A stretch of DNA of 64,000 nt from Stictocephala bisonia (Eukaryota; Arthropoda; Insecta; Hemiptera; Membracidae): assembly GCA_035578905.1 (NCBI GenBank), contig JAQJVL010001182.1, positions 124,001 to 188,000 on the forward strand. Direction: 5' to 3'. Position 1 is the stretch's first letter, and each line of letters opens with the position of its first letter. Both the position numbers and the translations under genes were made by a program. The notes under the pieces are model-generated. The model was given only the letters and a program-made list of their open reading frames with translations. It was not told where the DNA came from and did no database searches. Positions 55,173-64,000 of this stretch are shown here, in pieces.

Positions 55173-55993
55173 TGTAACAAAAAAATTACTAGTAAACAAC
55201 TTTTTTAGTCTCGCCAGAGGGCAATACTCGCCTTTTCAACTATACCAAATAATTATTTTATAGACAACTAAACCGTGTTTTCTAACCATCGTGGAAGACC
55301 GTCACGTCGATAAAAAAAATGTTATTAATCACTGGTACAAAGGGTGGACATGAACCACAGCCTTCCAAATCGGAACGCACCGAGATGACGATAAAGCAAC
55401 GTATAGCGGTCGGAGCCCGGAGCCGGAGGGTTTTCTGAAAATAATAAACTGAAAATAAAGTAGCCTACTAATAATAATATTCCTGTTTCTGACTTAAAAT
55501 ACCATAAAATTCGCAGGTTAGGTTAAATAATAAATGTAAGTATGAATAAATAAATGTTTTGTAGACATAACAAGTAAGCTAGTGAAGCATAGCATATTAA
55601 CTCACTATCCAGTCTACAGCCTAGGCTACTATTTTTAGTTATTCAAACAGGACCATGTTAGTGTTAGGCTATGGTACTTATGCCCAGGCTACTCATTTGA
55701 TATGGTTTTAACGGTTTTACGGTTATGGACTCATTTTAGTTCTTACAAATGACAACTTGTTGACCTGTATTATATACTTTTGTTTTGTATAATCAGAAAT
55801 CATCGGAATAAACATTAATAGATAGGTTTGGTTTGTGTCTACACCGTGGTGTGGACTTAAGGACTTAAATACTGTGGCTGTCGTCTATAGTCTATTTGAT
55901 TAATGTAGGCCTAGACACAAACTATAACCTATATGCGTACAATATTTGAATAATATATGGTTATTGGAAGCAAATATTCAAAATTCAACTTAC

Positions 55994-55996
55994 CAT
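55994..55996 (-). CDS. Probable start codon exon of the hAT transposase
   Basis: Minus strand ctaaaATG followed directly by the strong donor GTAAGT (55993-55988). The matching acceptor ttttctag ends at 54352 and the next exon begins GCC AGT TCA TCA. Splicing gives M-A-S-S-S-E-G-E-K-K in the transposase frame. The intron would be 1642 bp. Inferred from sequence only. Confidence 0.6.
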
Positions 55997-56518
55997 TTTA
56001 GGTGGCTTAATTAGAATTAAGTGTACACTTTACGTTAACTGTGTAGAGTTACATTTTTAACACATTCATTACACAACCATTAATATAATAACTGAACTAT
56101 CAAATCAATGTCGTCTGTCAATCAGTGTCTCGGCGTCTCGCCACTACGTCGGCGCTAGACACGCAGTGTTGCCACTGTTGCCGGCGAAAATATAAAGGCC
56201 TACCTATTACCAAGCGACGACTCGGAAATTCTCCTTTCTACAAACTCAGACTACACATCCGAATATTATATATACTGTAATATTATTAAGACGGTAACAA
56301 TTACTAATGTTATTTTCATGACAGTAAATCAAATATTTTATTAACATTTTATTCTAAGCGTGTAGGTACATTTTTTGCTTTTTTCCGTTTGGGGGGGCGA
56401 TCGCCCCCCCCCCTTAAATCCGTGCCTGGTTACCAATAATGTGTGTGAACTTTGATGTTTTTCTCTGTTGTGGTTTAACAATTAAAAAAGGGGTTCCAGA
56501 CTTAATTGTCACCCTGTA

Positions 56519-58366
56519 TAATAAAACTAATGGGGTAAAATGTTTCAATGAGTATTCTTGCACATGCTTCAACTACAAATTTTAAATTTCTGCTATGGTT
56601 TAGCTTTTTTTCTTATAACTTTTGTATGGTTTTACATAATGAAAACTTTATATTTCCATATATTTTACATTATTTACAATTTATTGGCTATTTAGAATTT
56701 TTGAAATTTTTATAAAATCTAATAAAACAAGGAAAAGTAAAACTTTTTCAGTTGGAACATTTAATACATTTTTTCAATCAAATATTATTGTTTTCTATGA
56801 TTTTTGAAGATAAATATATATAAATATATACATATTGTAACATTTATTTTGCTTTTTATTTATGGTTAAAACTCCTACATAACCTTAGCAATAGGGAAAG
56901 TACATATGTTTAGTTTTTATAAGATAACTTCAATTTACTTATAGGTATACCCATAGTGTTATACATTTTCTAAATCTAAACAACACTGAAAATCTGTTTG
57001 TTATCTCAAATTTTGGTCAAACGTGCTAGAAGTAAATTTTTTAGGCATGGTCCCTCCACTATTTTAGAAAAAAATTATATTTTTCATATACAATATTAAA
57101 AAAATACATATACCACAAAATAATAGTTAATTTCAAATCAAATATTATAATTCTCCATTTAATTCTGAAACGAAACATGTCTAATAATGAGGGGTGTGCG
57201 AGTAGTGATTTTTGAGTTCAAGCAGAGTTGCGTCGAGTAGTTGGCATTTTTTTAAAGTATCAAGTATTTACAGAAGGATTTCCTGTTCACCCAAGACAAC
57301 TGTAAAAGGCAGACACCATCCTAAGCCTATGTTAAGTTTTGCCAGATTCGTAAATATATACATATAAACTTATGTTAAGTTTTGCCAGATTCGTAAATAT
57401 ATACATATAAACTAACATTTGATAAATAAAAAGTTTTCTTCCTGTCTTCTGACATTTTTATGTGGCATTGTTTTGTTTAACCTTTTTCCTTTTTTCATAA
57501 CTAATATGATGTGAGAAGGTATATTATTAATTGAAACAACGTGGATTATAAAGATTTAATCTGCTCACTCATATCACAGACCAAATTTTCTATGCAAGCC
57601 AATTATACTGTTTCACAGCCGGCCAATATGTTTATCTGGTGGTTCAGTTTAAAGTGTACCACGAAAACGTAGCGAAGCTTGTTGGCAAACGCTGCATCCA
57701 ACCAAACTGGTGCTAAAATTCAGGCATCATCACTTTCAGAATTGCCTCCTCTCAACAAAAAATTGTTTGTGTACACGCCAAGAAGAGTGGATCTATATTC
57801 TGTGGGTATTTAATTCAGTAATAACAAGGTAATAACTAACTGGAAATAAGCTGTGAATTATATAATCAAATTTGAAAATCTGGATGACAAAGACTGTAGT
57901 TCAATCGATTGATAATAATAACTAAGCAGGTTTACTAAAAATAAATGTTGACTGTTTTGACAATGTACAGTGGATGTGACCATGGAGTTCTGGCTCTGAA
58001 ACTGGTAGTCCAATAAAATATTTTCTAGCTGAAGGCGACAAAGCTACGTTAACCTTGTTATTTGTTATATATATATCAGCTCAGAAGGCTTTAACAATTA
58101 AAGGAGGCTTAAAAATTAAAAGTAACAATATTATAAAATTAGGTCATTTTTAAATATTTTTTGATTATGATTCAGTTTTAGTTCTATAAATTAATATAAC
58201 ATTTGTTCAATATCACGACTCAATGTTTATGAAAGAAAACAGTAAAAAACTTTCATAGCTGAATTACTGGGCTTGTCAAACGATTGTAACTTGATTGCAT
58301 TCTCCCAACTCTGCGTTATCAATACAATATGGCTGCGTTCCAGCCAACATAACCAGGTTATATCAT
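56519..58366. other. AT-rich stretch, no gene recognised
   Basis: Contains a 43-bp tandem duplication (57329-57414; unit with gttaagttttgccagattcg) and a segment at 57180-57260 beginning ggggtgtgcgagtagtgat that resembles a hAT end. A short minus-strand reading at 57680-57790 was examined and not accepted as an exon. Confidence 0.45.
57329..57414. repeat. 43-bp tandem duplication
   Basis: Two adjacent, nearly identical copies (a/t at the join) containing gttaagttttgccagattcg and atatatacatataaact. Confidence 0.9.
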
Positions 58367-58872
58367 AGAGCAAAGAATAAAGTAGAGTAGTCATAATTCA
58401 TTCTATCCTATAGTAGGGTTGAAGCCGATATTTTCCATCTTAGTGAGATAGGCCCAGCTGATACAACTTAAAAATGTACCTACTGTTGAAATAATATGTT
58501 GGATAAAATTGAAATCATTCATTTTAAACACTACAGTAGACTAAGTAAAACAACTAGAAGTAGGCTAATGTTCAGTATTATAAAGAACTAATAATAATCA
58601 AATTAATTGATTTCATAATATTTATATACGAAAAGTTATTTCATCCTGCTTGTTTTCATTGCTGTTATTGCAACCAGCTGCGGTAGCTCAATTGCATTTG
58701 GAAAATAGGAAGATTAAGGTCTAGTCAAAATACAGCATTTTAAATTTTTTTAAACAGATGACGCTTGGCTTCCGTCTAGAAGTGAGCAGACAGTGGAGGG
58801 GGCCACCATCTTGGTAAGAGTGCCGTCTTCACTTAGATTGCTGTGTGTCTACTCTATTTTATTCTTTGCTCT
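58367..58872. mobile_element. MITE-like element with 24-bp terminal inverted repeats
   Basis: 58367-58390 (agagcaaagaataaagtaga + gtag) is the inverted copy of 58849-58872 with one mismatch. 506 bp in all, no coding capacity, no clear target duplication. Superfamily unknown. Confidence 0.6.
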
Positions 58873-58887
58873 GTTTGTTACATTTCA

Positions 58888-59200
58888 GAATCAGAATAGT
58901 TTATTTTGAAAAATTACAGTCTTTGGTCCCAACAAATAACAAACAATTTATTTGTTATGTGCCCATGTTAACCTACATATTAGTAAACACTATTACATAC
59001 TGAAGAAATGAAAATAAATTTAAATATTTATAGTTTGACAATTTGTACAAATAAGTAAAAATAACAAGCATTCTTGGCGTCGGTGCTTAAAATTTAAACT
59101 CAAAATGTATAACCAGAAACTAAATAGTGAAATGTAAAGCAATATTAAATTAACGATGGCATAACAAGCATAAAAGCTGAAAAATGCAAAATAGAAAATC
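58888..59200 (-). mobile_element. Possible LINE 3' tail
   Basis: Read on the minus strand it ends aaaataaactattctgattctg, the typical 3' end of insect Jockey-type LINEs, preceded by AT-rich 3' UTR-like sequence. No coding part. Confidence 0.35.
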
Positions 59201-59261
59201 CAAAATTTTGGATTTCTATTTTGCTTTTTTCAGCCAGTTGTGTTGGAAAAAACAAAGTATT

Positions 59262-59545
59262 TATTTTATTTATTTATTCATAAGACGCCGATCATCAAGA
59301 TATGGGCAAATATGGATTTCGAATGAGTGTGATGAGTGTGATGAGCGAATGTAGTCATTGTTACAAACTAAGGCCGACTATTCCTTAGAGAGTGCCATTA
59401 ATTAATAGCCCAATGACAAATGAACAGCCGGTGATTATCAGCTGATCCTTCTCAAAATGTATTGACTCTGATTGGGATCAAACTGAGAACCTTTAGCACA
59501 TGAAGCTGGGATTGAACCAACTACGCTACCGACCAATTATACATA
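59262..59545 (-). mobile_element. tRNA-derived SINE, minus strand
   Basis: On the minus strand it starts with a tRNA-like head (ggtcggtagcgtagttggtt as A box; gtttgatcccaat as a diverged B box), then a body and an AAATA-rich tail ending near 59262. Different from the SINE at 35672. Confidence 0.55.
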
Positions 59546-60630
59546 AGAAATCGTTCTACATTCTGTTCAGCAGCATGACGCTGCTACTTTTCTAGACTAC
59601 AGGAGTCTAGAATACAGGAGTGGATGTTACCAAAACACCACAATCATCAGTGACTATTTAAAGACCTACAAGGACCTGCTCGCTGAAGTGTTCTTTAGCA
59701 TGGATTGTTTTGTGTTTTGTAGACCCTGTCTTGGTGTGAGTTGTGAGCCAACATTCCTAGGTAATGGATGAGGAAGAACCACTTTGCTAGTTATTTGGTA
59801 GAATCCATTTAAAAAAATGATCGCCTCCACCACTTCTATGTGTCATCATCTCAGCTTTATCCTTCGATATATTCAATGATGAACGTTTTCTCACTTTTTT
59901 CACAATTTTTAAGTTATTGAACTAATAATTTTGGCACCTGGCATATATTATAGTGACAATTTTGTCACTAGTAAATCTGATTCATAAAATGAGATATAGC
60001 AAAATATAGTTTTACTATTTGTCTTAACTTAACACTACAATTTACTGTGCATAAGTGAAATAAACTTGTTTTAATAAGAAAATCAACATTACAGACAGAA
60101 TAAATTACGTTAATGCAACATAACCTAATCTAATCAGCACTTTATTCAATTTGAATTATCATAATAATTTCAATTTCACACTAAAAGGAACTTAAGCCTA
60201 CATATTAATAATTTAAACATATTTTTGTCAATAAACAATAAATGACTCAAAGAAAAGGTTAAAAACCAAAATAATTAAAAATATTCAACATAACTTAACC
60301 ATAATTATGCAAATAATTTTTAATAATCTGTCTTTTCCAATAAAAATTACTTTTGGATTGTTAATTCTGAGGTGCTTTTAGTTTAGACAAGTAAAAAAAT
60401 GATTTTACACTAAAAAAACCGACAAGGCCCTGGTGTATATGAATAAAAAAATTTTCATATTTTGAATAAAGATCATATATACCTAAAAATTCAAAATGAG
60501 AGCCAGGGTTTATGGTTCACAAAATCCTGAGCTTTTAAAAAACCCCAACAAACCTGAGCTCAAATTTTGGTTAAGCTTTATTTGGATATCTCAAGAATTG
60601 AGTGAAATATTTATGGTTTTTACGTAGCTT
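59546..60630. other. AT-rich stretch, nothing recognised
   Basis: No coding frame, repeat structure or regulatory motif I can support. Confidence 0.5.
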
Positions 60631-63600
60631 CAGGCCCGACCAGAGGGGGGGGCAGGGGGGGCAAAATCCCCGGGGCCCGGGGCCCAAGGGGGCCCGGCCG
60701 CGATTTTTTTTTTTAGCAAATTTAAAAAAAATCCTTTCATTAAAATATTTTACAACAGATTGAATTTTTTTGCGGTTTTAATTATGAAATTATTATAAGG
60801 AATATTATGCATTTGGAAAAGGCAATATGCAAGAAATTATTTCTTTGCATAAGCTAGAATTAGTAAAAATATATCGGGAATACATTGCGCGTGGGAGCGG
60901 AAACGGGCACGCCACCTGATCGGAAGCTCGCTATCGGCCACTGCCACCCGATTCGCAGAAACACTGACCTTGGCGCGACGCGACGTCTGTTTGTTTACAT
61001 CCTGAGTCACTACACTACCATTCCCACCACACCCTTCGTCGCAGGTTTCAATTGCAATTTTCGGCAGTTCGAGTTCAAATAGGACGTTGAACACAGCTTT
61101 GGTGTTATTCTGTTGTTTACTTTCAGTTTTTTATTCTGTTGTTTTTTATTCTGGTGTTATTCTGTTATTTACTTTTTTAATAGCTGTTATTTACTTGTTG
61201 TTAGGACTGTTTTTTTAGGACTGTTGTTGTTTTTTTAATTCTGTTGTTTACTTTTTTAATAGCTGTTATGTGATTAATTAAGAAGATTCTGAAGATTATA
61301 TGTGATGATATTGAGAATAACAAAATAAGGTATGTTTTCACAACTACAACTTTAAAACTATATGTAGTTATAATAGGCCTACTTCTAATCTTGTATTCTG
61401 GCAGAGATTATTCGTCAATTCGCAGATCAATTTCGAGAAGTGCTTTATTGTGTAGCTAACCATGTCTGTTATTTTATTTTATGTTCTATCCAATTATTAA
61501 ATGCTATAAAATAAGTAAGATTATGTAATGAATTTATTGAATTACAAATATATATTGAGCATACTGTACTGGATATAGCTTCAATAGAAACTGTTGGTGA
61601 AAGAAAGTTTTTAAGTGCAAATGGTCTTTGTTTTTTGTAATTATATTAATTGTTTTGTTTCTAACGAGTTTTTTTTAATCAATTAGCTTACATAGGTTTT
61701 TATTTATTTATTTTTTTTTTTTTTTAGAATTAAAAATGGAATACCAACACAAATCTGGGGCCGTAAAGAGGAAAGAAAAACGTGAAAGAGAGGAGAAGGC
61801 AAAGAAAGGCCAACAGAAGCTATCTGTTTTTTTTACACAGCCGAAAAATGTGTCAAATGAAGAGGAAGAAACTAACATTGAAAATGATCCCTTCATCTTG
61901 CCGGGCACTTCAAATTCACAAACACCCTCCAACAGCTCAAATGTTGGTCGTGAGCTATCCTCACTTAGTAGTGACGAGTTTTTAACTCCATTACAGTTAG
62001 AAGAACGTGACGAACAGGATGAGACAGTGTCTACGAACATTTTGAGCCAACCAGAAGTTTTTGATTTGGGCAATTTGAGTTTGTTACAACTTAGTACTAA
62101 AGAAGTTGAAGCTGCTGTCACAAAGGGGCCCCAAGCCCATCCCAACATGTTTCCTGCAGACTCAACGGGACGGCAATTTCCTTTATCTCTGCTTAAATTT
62201 AAACTACCCAATAATGAAGTTGTTCCAAGGGATTGGCTTGTTCGGAGCGAAATGAAACAGGCTTTGTTTTGCTTTCCTTATCGGCTGTTTTGTACTCAGG
62301 CAGAGGTGGTGCGATCCAAATTCACCTCAGTTAGTGGGTATCCAAAAGAACATAAATGGAAAAAGTTGTACGAAAAGATTCCTGAGCACCAAAACAGCCT
62401 TAGCCATAAAGAATGTTACTTAAAATGGAAAGATCTGGAATTAAATCTTAACAAAGGCGGTACTATATTTGGTAGCATTGAAAAACAATTGTAGAATGAA
62501 ATCACTACCTGGAAACAGATCTTACACAGACTCCTTCACGTAACTTTATTTTTAAGTGAGCGAGGTCTCTCTTTTAGAGGGGAAACTCAAAAGATGGTTC
62601 ATGCAAACAACGGCAATTTTTTGGGTGTGCTAGAACTTTTAGGTCATTATGACCCTATTTTAGCAAAGCATCTAGATCAGGTTAAGCAATCTCAAGAATC
62701 GAATAAGAGAATGCAAGTGCATTATTTGTCTTGGAGAACTCAAAACGAGTTCATGGCAAGTTGTGCTGATTATGTAAGGAAAGTTATTGTGGGCGAACTC
62801 AAGCGATCTAAATACTATTCTATTATGGTTGACGCTACACCAGACTCAAGTCATGTAGAACAGACCTCTTTTGTATTTAGATACATTATTTTCAAAGAAG
62901 ACGTAAAAGAATATGAAATCCATGAACGATTTTTGGAGTTTTCCGACTGCAATGAAAAAACTGGAGAAGACATCGCAAATCTAATCAAAGAAGTTCTTAA
63001 AAAATATGACATCCTTAGATGACTGTAGAGGACAAGGATTCGATAATGGCAGTAATATGAGTGGCAAGTATAAGGGTGTTCAGCCTGATATTTTAAAATT
63101 AAACTCCCTGGCTGTGTACTCACCCTGTGGATGCCACAGTTTGAACTTATGTGGAGTATGCGCTGCTGAGAGTTGTACTGAAGCACAGACTTTCTTTGGT
63201 GTTGTTCAGAATCTATACAATTTATTCAGTTGCAGCCCGAAAAGATGGGAGCTTCTGAAAGAGATAGTAGGATCTTCACTGCACTCATTGTCAGATACGA
63301 GGTGGAGTGCTAGAGTAGAATGTGTGAAACCAATAGTGGCACACATAGGCAAAATCATTGAGGCAGTTTCATCATTGTTGAATCTTAACGTAACTGTTGA
63401 AACCAGAGCCACAATCAATGGGCTTTTAGAATATCTTAACACCTTCAAGTGCATCCTCATGACGTCAATTTGGGTGAAAGTGTTGGTACCCATCAACTAC
63501 AGAAGTCAACTTGGTACTTCAAACTATGGACGCTACTTTGGATGTTGAGAGTAGTAATATAGAGAGCCTAATTGATGATTTAAGTGCCTTAAGGAATAAC

Positions 63601-64000
63601 TGGGACAAGATATTGTCTGAATGCAAACATGTTGCAAATGCTTATGGTATTGAACCGGAACTCCCCACTTCCCGTGCAAGAAAGAAGACTTTTCACGAAG
63701 AAACAGCTACAGAAGATGTAATGTTGGTTTTATCCCCGGAGAACGCTTCAAAACAAGTTTTTTACACAATAATTGATGTTTTGGTGGCCAACCTGAAAAC
63801 GAGGTTCACAGCACTGAGAGAAATCGAAATGAAATTTTCATTTTTATGGAAGTATAACGAAATGGACGAGAAGACGATCACAGAAAGTTGTGTAAGATTC
63901 GCCGACGAGTACAATTCAGATGTAAGCAGGGATCTAGTTGATGAAATGATTTACTTGAAAACTGTTAGTAAATCAAACATCTCAGATACGTCGCTGAAAC
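60631..64000 (+). mobile_element. Second hAT transposon, cut by the window edge
   Basis: Left end CAGGCCCGACCAGAGGGG followed by strongly GC-rich hairpin-prone sequence (ggggcccggggcccaagggg), a form of hAT end. A CpG-rich leader follows at 60880-61040. A possible 5' UTR intron runs from gtatgttttc (61331) to a long T tract and acceptor tttttag (61727). The transposase starts at 61736. The right end lies outside. Different family from the hAT at 50879. Confidence 0.8.
61736..64000 (+). pseudogene. hAT transposase (ZMYM/DUF4371 type), 3'-partial
   Basis: ATG at 61736 right after a poly-T/acceptor. A basic start (KRKEKREREEKAKKGQQKL SVFF), an acidic linker, then the TTF-like finger region (RQFPLSLL, RDWLVRSEMKQALFCFPYRL). 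One TAG at 62492-62494 in frame; the frame goes on with LHVTLFLSERGLSFRG, NGNFLGVLELLGHYDP, YYSIMVDATPDSSHVEQTSF (first catalytic Asp). Frame change near 63005, then DDCRGQGFDNGSNMSGKYKG (second Asp) and SPCGCHSLNLCGV; another near 63510, then an open frame to base 64000. The C-terminal dimerisation domain must lie beyond the window. Confidence 0.88.

Larger units (their letters stand above)
50879..56428 (-). mobile_element. hAT transposon, 5.55 kb, with 8-bp target duplication
   Basis: Ends CAGGCACGGAT and its exact inverted copy (11 bp), followed inward by runs of G or C. Direct repeats gtcaccaa (50871-50878) and gttaccaa (56429-56436) differ at one base: the 8-bp duplication hAT elements make. 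Transposase on the minus strand. It inserted into the right inverted arm of a mariner-type element and was later invaded by a 613-bp insertion and a 166-bp foldback. Confidence 0.92.
49554..56516 (-). mobile_element. Tc1/mariner-superfamily element with long inverted repeats, interrupted by a hAT
   Basis: TA at 49552-49553 and 56517-56518. Ends CAGGGTGACAATTAAG and its exact inverted copy; the inverted arms run about 330 bp (49554-49890 against 50610-50870 plus 56437-56516). The right arm is cut by the hAT at 50879-56428. Without the hAT and its target duplication the element is about 1.4 kb. A partial transposase lies on the minus strand at 50522-49800. Confidence 0.85.

Noticed and set aside
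57680..57790. Possible minus-strand exon (reading APVWLDAAFANKLRYVF)
   Set aside because: No matching splice sites in phase and a stop in the adjoining frame; the protein is not recognised.
60837..61094. 85-residue minus-strand open frame
   Set aside because: Lies in the CpG-rich leader of the second hAT; no motif and no independent support.

Overview
The window is nuclear DNA of an insect-like animal. It is AT-rich, intron-bearing and packed with transposons of the kinds common in insects (mariner, piggyBac-like TTAA elements, Tigger/pogo, hAT, non-LTR retrotransposons, tRNA-derived SINEs). A hemipteran is my best guess from the look of the mobile elements, but nothing in the sequence fixes the order or species.

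The one host gene that can be read confidently is cactin, on the plus strand. Its 5' end lies left of the window. Ten exons (90-480, 3224-3398, 4425-4558, 8037-8154, 9833-10009, 21469-21661, 24336-24528, 28762-28916, 34707-34851, 40280-40468) join in phase with GT-AG borders and give 622 codons ending in the family's conserved C-terminus. A poly(A) signal variant lies about 135 bp past the stop. The coding sequence is 1.87 kb in more than 40 kb of gene. Two of its splice junctions have been tandemly amplified: the exon 2 donor (about 13 copies of a 45-bp unit) and the intron 6/exon 7 acceptor (four copies of 163-164 bp).

Cactin introns carry the following. Intron 1 has a piggyBac-like relic. 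Intron 3 has an RTE/SINE-like repeat and a perfect 19-bp-arm palindrome. Intron 4 has a foldback repeat and a LINE reverse-transcriptase fragment. Intron 5 has a long-TIR mariner-type foldback with a piggyBac MITE inside it, a nearly full minus-strand LINE (11765-15684), a mariner, and a piggyBac element (17253-20403) that contains both a mariner and a LINE fragment. Intron 6 has a 32-bp minisatellite. Intron 8 has two LINE relics. Intron 9 has a SINE and a Tigger element (36421-40201) whose transposase is split by another piggyBac element.

Downstream of cactin (40.6-49.5 kb) are a nearly complete mariner (41183-42517), a second mariner relic, and two possible exons of an unrecognised minus-strand gene ending near 42973. 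From 49554 to 56516 there is a stack: a Tc1/mariner-superfamily element interrupted by a 5.55-kb hAT element with 8-bp target duplication. The hAT itself holds a 613-bp GC-rich insertion and a 166-bp foldback MITE. A second, different hAT starts at 60631 and runs off the right edge; its transposase reads to the last base with one nonsense codon and two frame changes.

I found no rRNA, no free-standing tRNA gene and no CRISPR array. The unusual content is the splice-junction amplification in cactin and the nested transposon architecture, including a hAT transposase whose start codon seems to be alone on its own exon.
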